Below are positions 40,342 to 51,894 of a DNA stretch of 64,000 nt, piece by piece. Position numbers and translations under genes: made by a program. Within the stretch, counting starts at the first letter, position 1; each line of letters starts with the position of its first letter. The DNA is from Synanceia verrucosa (lineage: Eukaryota > Chordata > Actinopteri > Perciformes > Synanceiidae): the NCBI GenBank assembly GCA_029721515.1, contig CM056562.1, forward strand, positions 14,293,335-14,357,334, in the 5' to 3' direction. The notes under the pieces are model-generated. The model worked only from the letters and a program-made list of their open reading frames with translations, was not told the DNA's origin and made no database searches.

Positions 40342-42157
40342 TAATTTACTATATTTGGCTTTTTTTTAAGCATTTAAATTTGGCTGGGTGGATAATGACA
40401 TGTTTTTCTGAGGTGTGACAAACTCAGAACATATGCATTTTCCTTTCCATGCAGTTAAATGCATCTTATAGTTGTTAGTGGGTTAAAAAACAGCAAGTGA
40501 CAATAATCAAGAGATGTGACCGAACAGAGTTGGTCTAATGTACCGAGGCCAAAATCATTTTTGTACGCTCCCACTGTGTCATTAATGCTTCACCCAGGAG
40601 AAATGTCAGACCCACGTTATCAGCCTGCCAAATGCAGAAGAACAAGCGAATTCAAAATGATGCTGTGTAATTACACAATGACCACTTCAATCAGTTTTTG
40701 GCTCTTGCTTGGAAATGCAGCTGTGACAATTTATGTTGCTTACATTAGATTCCAAATGTGTCAACGTGATAAATATTAATCACGCCTATGAACCAGAGTA
40801 TTTAGTTAAGTTTTGGGCAAGAATGAAAACTGTGCACACCTGGCTAACCACTTTGGGAAGTGGACTCGCTTGTCAGATTGACAGTTTTGTAAAGTTACAA
40901 AAAGTGTGTCGGTAAAGGGGCTTACAGCGCCGCTGGACGATCCCACAGGCACTTAATTTGAAGCACACTGGGCCCTTGGAGTCTGATGTAATCAACACGA
41001 CTTTCACAGCTGACCTCTTTTCTCTGTGAAAGACAAAACTTCCAACTTTCATCAGCAGTCTGTCACGGCATATTTGATAGTGAAAATGATCGCTCTCATG
41101 TGGAACAAAATGAAATGAGAAGATTAAAACACGTTGTCTCTTCCAGAATCCAGACCTTCATCAGCAAAACCATCCTCTCTGTGTCACACTGCGCACTCAA
41201 CAGGCAGGTCAAGGTCTTACATGCCATGTATATAGTGTATGCATGTGGGCATTATGGAATTGCTGCATGTGACAGATGCACACTTGGATGGTTATTTCAG
41301 TGACAGATGTGACCCGTCAGGCAGCTCCGTCTGAAGACAAGGTCTTATGGCCAACCTTTTCGTGACACGTCTGATTCGGTGATGAGGGAATGTAGCACCA
41401 AGCACACAGTTTATAACCTTCCTTCAGCAGAGGATAAAAAGAGTGTGAACATCTAAATAAATGAGTAACTTCACCACACAGTCACAGACGGACAAATGTT
41501 CCACCTGTTCATGCTTGAGATAAATGAACGAGCGGATGGATGAAGGGATGGAAGGTGTTATTGTTGCAAACACTGTCATAATATAGTAAAATATGGCATC
41601 AAAGACAGATTGCTCGACAGATTGTGACCAAATGTCATACTGTAGTAAATGGACAGGAGTGAGGCGATGAGGAAAAGAGACAGAGAGGAGGAAAAGGGAT
41701 AGACGCCAGGCTACCCAGAGCCAGCGAGTATTTATAGATCAGATGTAGTGAGAACCTCTGCCTGGCAGCAGCAGTGTGTGCTCCTTGTTTCTCCTGCTGA
41801 TGTCTCTGTACACATCCGACATGGCTCTGACTCAGCGGAGAACATCAGGAAGAGAGGCTGTGATATTAATGGCAGAGTGGCAGGCTGACGACCAATTCAC
41901 CAAGTGAGAGTTTGCATGAATGGAGCCAGATAGGTATTGCTGCTTACATTTTAGGGCATACACAGAAACACAAGGTACTGAGGATCGAGCGAGGTATGAA
42001 TCAAAAACCGACCTGGCAACTGATAACTGAAATTCAAGAACTATATGGTGGATAATGATGAATCATTCAGATAATAGTTCAGAATCTGTGGATCAGAGTA
42101 TTAACCATTTTTTCATAAGAGTTCCTGATTAACTATGAATCAGTTGACAAACCACAC
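40342..42157. other. Non-coding stretch upstream of the promoter-proximal MITE
   Basis: Between the LINE 3' end and the MITE nothing is recognised as coding. This interval is a candidate distal 5' flank of kcnip2. Confidence 0.5.
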
Positions 42158-42933
42158 ATTAAAGGAACCGTATGTAGGATGGTGGCCAAAACTGGTACTG
42201 CAATCACTTTCAAATTACTGTAGAGCGGTGTCGCCCCTCTACCTCCCCCAGACTAAAGGTTACCAGCTAGGCTGCAGTATCCAACAGGAACGGAAAGTGT
42301 TACAGTGAATGAAAAGCAGCCACCTTGGGCATCACCATGGGCACTTAGAAGGAGTAAAAAATTGGGCATCACCATGGGCACTTAGAAGGAGTAAAATGGG
42401 ATGGAGGAGAGCCGTGGAGGGCTGGGGTACAGTGAGTGGAGCTCTGGAGCGGGGTGGCAGGGGTATGAGGTGAGAGTGGCCGATCGGGAATGCTGCTGCC
42501 CGTCCGCTTTCAGCCGTCTCCATCTTTCAAAGGCATCTCCTATACAAATCCTTGTTTTATTTCACTTTGTCAAGACGTGTTTCGGATTCATAACGAGGTC
42601 TTTTAGGTTTCGTAACGTTAGACATTATTTATCCGACACGTTCGTAGCTGCAGCTGTGCTAACTAGAGCAGAGCTCTAGATTCCGGATGCTGACACACTA
42701 CTGACTTGGTGATTGGGAGATAGGTGGAGGGTTGCGCATCAAAACAAAACACAACATGACAACATCAACATCAGTTGAGGGCTGCAACTTGGCTTTTTAA
42801 ATGAGAATATGCTGGCTGGACTACTGTTGTCAGTGAAATAAGTATTTGAAATGAGCATTATTTCTTAATGTCTGGTGACATATCAGGGTCATTTTACGAT
42901 GAATTAAAATAAATTTCATACAGTTCCTTTAAT
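42158..42933. mobile_element. Non-autonomous DNA transposon (MITE-like), 17-bp terminal inverted repeats
   Basis: The left end ATTAAAGGAACCGTATG (42158-42174) and the reverse complement of the right end (42917-42933) agree at 16 of 17 bases. The 776-bp interior has no intact ORF, so any movement would need a transposase in trans. The ends carry TTAA or ATTAA flanks, but a clean target duplication is hard to define because the terminal bases are themselves TTAA-like. It resembles mid-size interspersed repeats known from teleost genomes; the superfamily is unassigned. It contains a tandem duplication at 42325-42396 and ends about 465 bp before the kcnip2 ATG. Confidence 0.6.
42325..42396. repeat. 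Perfect 35-bp tandem duplication inside the element
   Basis: Positions 42325-42359 and 42362-42396 are identical over 35 bp (starting TTGGGCATCACC and ending GGAGTAAAA), with a 37-bp period. Absence of any mismatch suggests a recent duplication compared with the diverged ends of the host element. Confidence 0.9.
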
Positions 42934-43019
42934 TACTTCCTACTTACTCCATTGTCATATTTTGTGCACTTTTGTCATGATCTCCAAAAAGTATCCAAAC
43001 TGAAGCAATGTAGAGATGG

Positions 43020-43200
43020 ATCCTATATATCTGGGTTTCTCCTCCTTTTGTTTCTCTGTTTGTGTGTGTTTGTGTACGTATACTAAAGCGCGTGCGCGTG
43101 CCAGTCCACGTGAGGGTGCCGACCAGAAGCGCGCTTCTCTCGGTTCACTCAGCTCCTGGATGCCGAGAGCGCACACAGGAGCAGACACGCGGGGAAATAA
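43020..43200 (+). promoter_or_regulatory. kcnip2: Putative kcnip2 promoter / 5' UTR, CpG-dense
   Basis: Between about 43087 and 43196 I count 13 CpG dinucleotides in roughly 110 bp, standing out from a CpG-poor window. The block contains a GCGCGTGCGCG run (about 43088-43099, similar to NRF1 sites), a perfect CACGTG E-box (43107-43112) and GCGCGC at about 43130. A TATATAT stretch at 43024-43030 could act as a TATA-like element, which would put transcription start near 43055. The position, 200-300 bp before the coding exon, suits a promoter or 5' UTR. The start site itself is not visible in the sequence. Confidence 0.45.
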
Positions 43201-43208
43201 CAACTTCC

Positions 43209-43271
43209 ATGGCTCTCTCTCTCTCTGTGTCCATCTTTGTTTTCTATGGCAAATCAATTATGACTTGCTAG
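43209..43271 (+). other. Upstream ORF in the presumed kcnip2 leader (20 codons)
   Basis: A short ORF begins at ATG 43209 (G at +4, T at -3, so moderate context), encodes MALSLSVSIFVFYGKSIMTC and stops at TAG 43269-43271, about 127 bases before the kcnip2 ATG. The same frame is open upstream to another ATG at 43062, which would make a 69-codon version if transcription starts earlier. If retained in the mRNA it could damp translation. However, a splice-acceptor-like pyrimidine tract and CAG at 43360-43371 might mean the leader is spliced and this segment lies in an intron or separate exon. Confidence 0.35.
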
Positions 43272-43398
43272 CGGTGGTGTACTTGTAGCCATCCTCCGTG
43301 AAGGCGAACAACAAAAATCACTGTTATTTTCACAAAGAGAATCGCCAACAGATCAGCTGTTTCCCCCACAGTTCCACATTCCGGCGCACACTGGGAAA

Positions 43399-43471
43399 AT
43401 GAAGGCGAAAAACCGTGACCAAAGCTTGTCGGACTCCAGAGAGCTGGACGGATCCTACGACCAGCTGACGG
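43399..43471 (+). CDS. kcnip2: KChIP2 (Kv channel-interacting protein 2), first coding exon
   Basis: KChIP2 is a cytosolic, membrane-associated EF-hand protein of the recoverin family. It binds the N-terminus of Kv4 channels and sets the surface density and inactivation of A-type/transient outward K+ current. The exon encodes 24 codons plus one base (phase 1) and reads MKAKNRDQ, then SLSDSRELDGSYDQLT, with the split codon most likely Gly. Mammalian KCNIP2 begins with a similar exon containing SLSDSRDLDGSYDQLTG; KCNIP1, 3 and 4 start differently. The exon stops at a consensus GTGAGT donor (43472-43477). The ATG has A at -3, and the upstream frame is open back to a TGA at 43261 without another ATG, so this start is preferred. 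The EF-hands and the cysteine-rich palmitoylation segment belong to later exons, and I could not find them in the remaining 20 kb. Paralogue or duplicate copy (kcnip2a/b) cannot be decided here. Confidence 0.87.
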
Positions 43472-45484
43472 GTGAGTGAACTGGTGCATGTTGTGTGACT
43501 GCATGCAGAAAATCATAGTAAAAAAAAAAAGATTCAATATGTAAGGGCCGGGGCCACCTAACTTCAGGTGACATGTCACAACCTGTCCGCCATTCATCTC
43601 CCCACCAAAACACCCTAACATGTTTTTATTTGTGCTGCAAGTTTACATGTAGACAGACAAGTTTATATAAGCTTTTCCAGCTTCCAGGGTAATATAATTA
43701 TCCTGTTTTATTCCTGTGCTGCTCAAAGTAGTGGGACATTCACATATCCTACAGGGGATAAATAAAAATACCATTTTTAGTTGGAAAAAAATACACATTG
43801 AATCTTTTTTAATGTCGGTGTTGCATGTCAGTGTGGTTGCATAACGTGATGATGATGGCTGGTTTTTGTCAACATTTTGAGGACAGCAGTGTGATCGTTG
43901 CTGGCCCTGGATCAGCTATGGGAGACCATCTTATTATTGTCGCTGTGTTGGTTGTTGCGTGGCGCTGCGGGGATCAGACAACATCAGTCTTACAGATCTG
44001 ATGCCTGAACTGTGGAGCAGATTCCTCCTGCTTCTTTGGTGTGTCATCACTTCTGTACATGATATTTTCTGCTGAGCCACTTTTGGGGTTTGTGGGTGTC
44101 TGCTCTGTGACTTGAATAGGGAAAAAAAACTGTTCCTATATGCAGAATTGATCAGTTTGATTATAATACAGTGAATCAGTCCACTGAGTGGCAGGGCTCC
44201 TCTCTTAAGGTGTCACCACAGCACTACAGCTCCCAGCTCTCCCTGCTCAGCTCACTGTGAGCACCGTTTGCCTGCTGAGTGCCAGCTGCCTAAATAAAAT
44301 GCTGCTTTAATGCGTGAACGCATCTCGGGCCTGCAGAGGGAAACACTGCCCATCCAGACAGATGTGTGTGTGCGCCTCTGGCTGGACGGGGACACTATAA
44401 TCTCATTTGCACAAGTCCACGCATTAGCATCTGTCACAATTTGAATAGATCCTAAATTAAGAGAAAATTGCAAAGTGTTTCATTGAAAGTATGTTGGTGT
44501 GCAGCAGTGTGTGGGTTTTATTCTGCTGGGTGTATCTGGGAATATTTGTGTGTGTGTGTGTGTGGGTGAGTTAAGAAGCTGCGGCTTCACTTTTCTGCAG
44601 TCCATTGTTGGAAGTTAAAAAAAGAAGAATTTGTTCTGCTGAATTCAAAAACATCCATCAGGCTTTACGAGTTAATGCGGGGATCGTTCATCATGGCAGC
44701 AGGCCCTCATAGTGTGTGGTGGTCAGACAAACACTGGGCTTTTTGCAGAGCTTCTCAGCAACATAACACACTTCAGCAGCTTGACTTTGGCTCTGTAATC
44801 AGCTGCAGATTAGTGTGCAACACACACCTGAGAATGAGATCATGCATTACAGAGGATTAGTTAATGTGACAGTGGAGGAGATGAAACTTTCTGTAACTCA
44901 TCAGCATGTCCTCTTCTTTCCTCTTTCATCTCGTCCCCTCTCCTCAGTCCAACATGTTGAAGTGGTCCCCTGTGTCTGACTGTCCACAAGAAGTCTTTTT
45001 AATACAGTGCTTGAGAGACAGTAGAGGGACCAAGCCATTCAGTGTGGCGGAGCAATTTACCTCTGGCTTATTTTTTTTAATGACTTTTTCAAAGCTTTGA
45101 ATTGCATGGTTAATTAATCTTTGTGAGATGCTGTCAACTCCAAAAACATAGTTAACCCTGATGGTTTGTATGGTTATTAAGGCCCGCTCTTTCCAATAAG
45201 AGTCAGTGTAATGAAGATGTGATGCAGCGAAAGCTATGCAGAAATGACTGAAATTACTTGTCTCGTGTTTATGGCATTTAGACAGTGAGTGGTGCAGTTT
45301 ATACAGTATGTATGTCTGACAGAGAGAAAAGGTGACATGATTTTCAGCATAATCCCCACTAAAATGGAAAAGTAAATGCTATAGTGTGATGTGAGTGCAC
45401 GACTTGTGAGAATGGATTCTTAAGTGGGTTTTTGTGTGGGAAGGACAGCTACAGGTGAGTCACTATTCTTACTTACAGAGAGAA

Positions 45485-45485
<1 letters not shown>

Positions 45486-45531
<46 letters not shown>
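45486..45531. repeat. (GATA)-(GA)n microsatellite
   Basis: Three GATA-like units grade into about eighteen GA units. Confidence 0.95.
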
Positions 45532-45532
<1 letters not shown>

Positions 45533-45665
45533 GGTGCTTAAAGCAAAGCTGACCCGTGTTGCTTAAAGGCAGTGTGGGTGGTCTCCAGTCACCATTTGAG
45601 TGAAATGTAACCCTCTAGAAATAACTCCCCCTCAGCCGGCTACATTGTGCTGAAGTATGCCCCAC

Positions 45666-45750
45666 TGTGTGTGTGTGTGCGTGTGTGTGCGTGCGTGCGT
45701 GTGTGCGTGCGTGTGTGCGTGCGTGTGTGCGTGTGTGTGTGTGTGTGTGG
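45666..45750. repeat. (GT/GC)n variant microsatellite
   Basis: Alternating purine-pyrimidine tract with a higher-order GTGTGTGC / GTGC pattern, bounded by pure GT at both ends; strong Z-DNA potential. Confidence 0.95.
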
Positions 45751-45889
45751 CAGCCTGGCATTCCCCGTTGTGTTTAAGAGCACCGGCTGAGAGAGATGAG
45801 AGGTAATTATAGAAGCGTGTTGCAGTAATCTCCTCTTCCACTTCACAAACCACACTCAAGAGGAATCATATCACCTACACACGAGCCAG

Positions 45890-45911
45890 CACACACACAC
45901 ACACACACACC
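45890..45911. repeat. (CA)n microsatellite
   Basis: Eleven units, 140 bp after the GT/GC tract and opposite in orientation. Confidence 0.94.
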
Positions 45912-46735
45912 TACAATGGCTTCTCTCCCATATGCATGTGCAGCTATTATCTTAACCTTGTCATGCTTCCTTCTACTCGCTCTGAGTCCAGAATGTTGTC
46001 TCAGGGCTAAATCAGTAGTGGTTAGCATTGTGGTGCTTGAGACATGAGATGCTTTATTTTTTCCCTTCATGCTCAGATTATCTGTCAGATCCTAATTTGC
46101 CAAATTTCCCTTATATTTTATCTTTTTTAATCCATGGCCTCTAGTTACTCATACATGTAAGAATGGCTCAGTGTAGAGGGATAGCCACCACCGCTTTTGT
46201 TTTTAGAGGTCAACAGGAAATTAATCATATATCAATTTATTTTTATTAATCATGTAAGTCATATTGTAAAGAAACAAATATTTGTTCCAAATTTTGGTGC
46301 ACAGATCATAGTTCAGTAGTAAACTGAATCTGTTTGTGTTTTTGTATGGTGGAGTGGATAAAACAAGACATGAGTAGAGGTCACCTTAGACTCTGAGGAA
46401 CTGTGATGGACATTTTTTTTTTTTACCATTTTATGGAGAAAACAATGAATTGATCTTGTTTTTGTTTTGGCTAAGAGTGTGTGAAGGTTAGCTGAACCTA
46501 CTGTAGCTCAGAAATATGTGCAAGGAAAAGTTTATTCATAAATGTGAGCACATAGTAAAAACAACCCTTAAACCTGCATTCTTTCTTACAGCCAGTAGAG
46601 CTGCAGTATTTTATTGACTGTATGGAAGTCTGTGAGTAAATGTTCCTATTTCTCCCTTGATTTATTAACTCAGTACACATCGTAAATGTGAATTTATGAT
46701 CTCGATCAATAGTTTCAACTCTAGATGTTCATTTA

Positions 46736-46775
46736 GTCAATTATGGTCCCATTTAGAGTCAAACAGACCATAAAG
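46736..46775 (-). repeat. Fragment of the 33.8-kb repeat, inverted
   Basis: ATTATGGTCCCATTTAGAG followed by CAAACAGACCATA matches the reverse complement of about 33845-33885 with a few substitutions and a one-base insertion. Only this block is clearly shared; further similarity fades by about 46800. Confidence 0.55.
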
Positions 46776-47269
46776 AAGGGGATGTTTCTGGGTGTGGCTA
46801 CTGTACCATACCAACTTTAACCCTTTCACACTCCAGTTTATTACAGTTAATTATTAAGTGTTATCTCCTAAAACCGTTGTTGTTCAGCATTGGGCTGGAC
46901 TTAGCTCCAGACTCTAGTACCACCTCTGGTTTCAGAAGTGTGTTTGGTGTGTTTGTGTGTAGAGGAGGTGCCGTATGTGGAGGATAGGTCAGGTAATGAA
47001 GTCCGTCTCTCAGATTAACTGCATGTCCGCTCTTGGAAAAGTGAGCTGAATGATTTGATGCACCACTCACACACAAGTGCAAATTTACAAAAGCACACAC
47101 AACCCTTGACAAGCGCAAACATTCACTCATTAAGTTGTTAAGTCTTTCCTACTCAACTCAGTTTAACAGATATGCAGAACGTCCTCTAGTTGGCTCGTCT
47201 CACGCAGCAGCTCAGCTCTATGAGAAATGTTCATCCTCTGATAGATCTGGACAGTTCATTTCTCTCTCA

Positions 47270-47271
<2 letters not shown>

Positions 47272-47326
<55 letters not shown>
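47272..47326. repeat. (CA)n microsatellite
   Basis: Twenty-seven pure units preceded by a CTCTCTCACT stretch. Confidence 0.97.
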
Positions 47327-47327
<1 letters not shown>

Positions 47328-48328
47328 AGGTCTTAATGAGCAATCTTAAAAGCTCTGGCATACAGAGCCATACTAGTTTATAACCTAGCCAGTCAAAAAA
47401 AATACCAGCGAAAGACAGGATAGAGGTGTTGAGGTGATGGGTATCAGCTGTTCTGGAAGCCACATGAGAAACACACCCAAACATCCTGATTGATGCAGAG
47501 CCCCCATGGAGAAAATATTTTTTTACAATTACTAGACCAAACTGATTCCAGGACTGAGATCACCTTCATAATTGAGCCTGTCAGAGGGAGTTTATTCCAG
47601 AGTCACCTTCTCGACATGACAGTTATTTTTGCTGCTGCTAGAACTGTAATGGCCACTGGCACTAATTAAAAGCCTTGATTTAACGTGTCATCTGATGTGC
47701 CGGGACATGTGTGACACACGCTGCCTCATCAGGGATCCTCTCGGGGTTCCTGGGCCTTAGTTCCTCCTGGAAGTGCCAGAATTGCTGATGTGAAACGACT
47801 GGATTCCTACATGGAGGAGCGCTCGGAGTGGCTCACTTTGGCTTATCTGTCACATTGGTTACATCATTGAGGGAAGCAAATGAGGAAGGAATAATGAAAG
47901 ACAGGAAGGAAGGGAAGGGGCAAAGGAAGGGTGCAAGAAAAATGAGTTAGGTTGCAGACACTGTTGTATTTGCCAGCGAGGCTCTTTGGTAGTGTGTAGG
48001 TGGGTGCTTGCCCTATTATAAAAGCTCCTCCTGCCAATCATACCCTGCTAATGCACAATCCATCAGTAGAGACCTGTAATGGTATGGGAGCTGCCATGCG
48101 AGCGCTTTCTGACATCCAGTCCTGTGCTACTGAAGATAAAGTTGGTGTTTGCATGTAGAAATTCACAGGATGTAATTGCCTCGTCCTCCTCCTAATGTCC
48201 CTGCTACATTTCTAAATATTTTGACTGACAGTTCCCACTTAAACTGCACTTTCTCGTTCCTCTGACTCCATCGCACTCCTCCCCCTCACTCTGTCTCCAC
48301 TCCCAAATCAGATTACATAATAATATCA

Positions 48329-48344
48329 TATATATATATATATT
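48329..48344. repeat. (TA)n run
   Basis: About eight AT units in an AT-rich context. Confidence 0.85.
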
Positions 48345-49215
48345 TCCATCTTTTAAGTGTGAGTGTCTTCAGTGTCTCACTTTCTGTGTGCTGATCCTGC
48401 TGTGTGCTCCTATTTTGTCTGCTATAATTGCCTTCACCTTTTTGCTTTCCCGCTGACCATCCTTGGACCAAGCCGTCCCCCCGACCCCCCACCCGCTTCC
48501 CTCTCCTCCAACTGTCAGCCCACAGTGGGACCAGTAGCTTAATGGGTTTGGAAGCCAATGTCAATCCTAACGAGTTTTAATCTTTGACTGAATCTACAGA
48601 GGGGCTGGGTGATTGCTAATTAAAATAAACCCTGCTCACCTCTCCCTTGCCCCCCTCACCCACCCCATCTCCTCCTCCTCTTCTCAGTAAACACATTCAT
48701 TTATAAATGGAAGAGGAGAGGATGCAAAATAAAGCAGCGGAAGCGAAGAAGAGGGGAAGGAGGAGTAGAATTTAGCAGGGAAGGCATCAAGGGTCAGCAG
48801 GGGTATACCTGATTCACCAAAATCCACATTAGAGGATGGTTTTCTGTCCATTAGCTCAGCCGTTCTCCATTAGACTGACAGTACTTCATCAGTATGGGGA
48901 AGAGCAGAGACCAGCAGATAGCTAAACAATGCTGCCATGTCGTACCATGTAGGTCACAACCCTGCTCCTTTTTTTTGTGCACTTTGGGACTCATTTTGTA
49001 GCCTGTGTGTGTCCTTTGTCGTTAGAGGTTATCAGGTCGAAGACTCTTGTGGGTTAGCATGTTGTGTGTTTCGCTGTAAACAATTGTGTAGAGGATGTCT
49101 GAAGGGCAAGTGTGACTGCCATCAGAAGGATGTCTGGAGGAGTGTGTGCTGCTCGATTTATTCCTAAACATGTTAAGTTTGAACAGAGACAGCACAAACA
49201 AGCAGACTATAGCCG

Positions 49216-49524
49216 TGTTTCCATTCATAACTTTTTTGTGCTTACTCTGTGTTTTTTTTTTTTTGGATACACCTTTGCCAAATCGGTTTTGATGTAAAGA
49301 ACATTTAAGTCGTGTGACTGATGACTGAGTAAATTCCCTCCCTTTGTTTTTAGATCAATTAAATTGCAGAGTCGACTTGTTTTATTTCTCGTTTTCATCT
49401 GTTTACTGGTGGGTTACAGCCATGCGTAGTATAGGGGCAGCAGAGTTTATTCGCTTCAAGAAAACCCACCTAATTCACATTTCAAAAGTTTTCTTAAAAT
49501 TAGCCTGACAGCTAAATGGAAACA
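49216..49524. mobile_element. Candidate MITE with TGTTTCCATT termini
   Basis: TGTTTCCATT at 49216-49225 is the exact reverse complement of AATGGAAACA at 49515-49524, about 300 bp apart, with A/T-rich non-coding DNA between. Terminal motifs of this kind occur in short fish DNA elements. A 10-bp match alone can be chance, and no convincing target duplication was identified. Confidence 0.38.
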
Positions 49525-49707
49525 GGACTAATGAGCGACTGTAATTTAGTCGTGAACAGGCCCACTGAGGACATTTACACTCTTCACTGAAAGTTCTTCT
49601 GTAATAACGTCAATGTGATTGACAGCACAGCAGAGAGCGATAAGGAGGTGGAGGTGATTAGAGGAAGCCTGGGGTTTACTCTTGTCAAAAGCAAAATCTG
49701 TCATGCA

Positions 49708-49708
<1 letters not shown>

Positions 49709-49747
<39 letters not shown>

Positions 49748-49769
49748 GGCATAATCACACACACACACA
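49709..49769. repeat. Interrupted (CA)n microsatellite
   Basis: Eighteen units (49709-49744), a short GCAGGCATAAT spacer, then seven units (49756-49769). Confidence 0.95.
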
Positions 49770-50647
49770 AGGTTTTGGCCTGAGGGATGACAGCACGGGA
49801 GAACACTGCAGCTGCTCTTACAATCAGTCAGTTAGCTCTGGCAAAACTTTGGACAATCTGTCAGTTAGCCAGTCAGAATAAACTCAGTGTCTCTCAATAC
49901 ACACAGTGCCTTACTGATAGCCCCATCAAGCCAAATTTTTGTACGTCATTTAAAATCCAATGTTTGAGTGCCACAGACGTATGAATTCATCAAAGTGGTT
50001 TTTCAGTAGCAGGGACAAAAGAGCGCTCTCACACAGCCTGTGAGTAATGTCGAGGCTTCTGGGATTTGTAGTTGCAGCATAGTAGTTGGAGCATAAAGTG
50101 AGGGTATACACCACAGAGATCAAGGCAGGAAGTGGAGTAGAAAGTGATTAGAGAGCAAAACAGAAGGAATCTGGACAAAATGTAGTCATTTTGGTGAAAG
50201 TGGCCTCGACTCTCCCTCTGATAAAACAAGAATGGAACAAGGTAAAAACATTTTTTCATGATGAAATAAAGAGTCTCTTCTTTCATGTGAGCTATTCTGT
50301 GTTTTCAGAGACATAGTAGGTCACAAATATTCTGTGGGTCTTAAAAAATGACTCAAAATGGGCAGAAACGCTGGCACAAGGCACTTTCGGTTTTATAAAA
50401 ACGGCTGGCACTCAATGAGTCAATGGAAAATTACTGTTTCTGGTCAAAAGTGATAAAAGTAATGTAGATGATCTGTTAGAGGAGAGAAACCAATGCTTAA
50501 CATCTATGTTGTCGAACAATATTGTATTATTTCCCAGCATCATTAGCCCACTGACAAGCCAAACTGCCCCTGCTCTGGCCCCAGAATGGCTGCCTTCATC
50601 ATTGCTCCTCTGTCTGACAGCCTGGGGCTGAGCCGTCAGAGAGGACA

Positions 50648-50711
50648 CTTCCTGACAACTTGGTCTTTATCTCTCCCAGGAGGGATGCTGAAGTCAGCCA
50701 AATCCACAACC
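50648..50711. repeat. Segment A of a diverged 64-bp pair
   Basis: Aligns without gaps to 52695-52758 at about 50 of 64 positions, including CTTCCTGACA, TGGTCTTTATCTCTCCC and GCTGAAGTCAG exactly. No stable reading frame or repeat family is recognised. Confidence 0.6.
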
Positions 50712-51894
50712 AGCTAAATATGCACACTTTGGTGGAAGGTGGACGGAAATGGGACCGATTGCATTCTGGAGGCTACGATATGATTCAAGGTGTTACAGTT
50801 GTGTGAGAGAAGGTTATTGAGGAACATCTAAATGCTGAGCTGGGAGTATTTCGTTCAGCTCCACAGAGCTGTGTCTCTGTGTCCTCCTCGCTGTCCTCGA
50901 CTGTTGAACCAGCCTGCACTTCCTCTCAGGCAGTTATACCAAACTACACTTGTAAATACACAGACGTAAGAAGTCTAATAACATATTTTTGTACTTGAAA
51001 ATGCATTTGCTTTAATCATCTCCATTGCACGCCGCTCAATCCGGCTGTTTGTTTGTTGGCTGTGGGGCTTGAAAATCGGACCCACCACTCCCTATCCTCA
51101 GCTATCTCCCTCTGGCACTGGTAAACCGATTACTCACACAGCAACCTGACGCTCCATAAGTGCTTCTCCCCAGGCACCGTGGCCTGGCACCAGAATTTCA
51201 TAAGAGTTAATGGAGTCTACTAATCAACAAGCACGCACACACACAGACCGAGACACACAAACCCACACACACATGCAGACAGGTTTGATTGATTGGTGGA
51301 GTGACAGTCCTGACAGCAATGGGAATGTTACCGACGTGGAGCAGCGCAGCAGCCACTGACATTACCATCAAAGGTGGGGCTAATGTTGTATATAGAGAGG
51401 AGTGAAGGAGGTGATGAGGCTGGAGAGTAAAGACAGACAGAGGAACTTCTCCTATACATGGAGACATCATATATAGACATAGTATTATAGACAGTGGCTC
51501 AAATTTCAGCTGAGATGTGATTAGATCAATTATGGCGGGTCAGTTTTGCATCACACATTATTGATATAGTTGAGATATGATTAATGGTCAGGTAGATTCC
51601 AAATCAGCTCATTAACAAACAAACAAATCACATTATGACATATCAAAATGATTGCATATTTGATTTGATCATTTGATTTGATCTTACAAAAGGCTATCTG
51701 CCAAATGCAGTTTGTTTTCAAGCACATGCTCATATTCATCAGCAGCTTGTCTCCTGCTGTGCTGTGACCAGTGACTGGATATAACTGCTCAAAAGTGAAG
51801 CCAAGTATCCCGTATAGGGGAGCTGCCATCTTGAGATTGTGATGTCATTTGGAGCCAGAATCTGCACAGTAGTGATTAGGGGTAGATACCGCTC

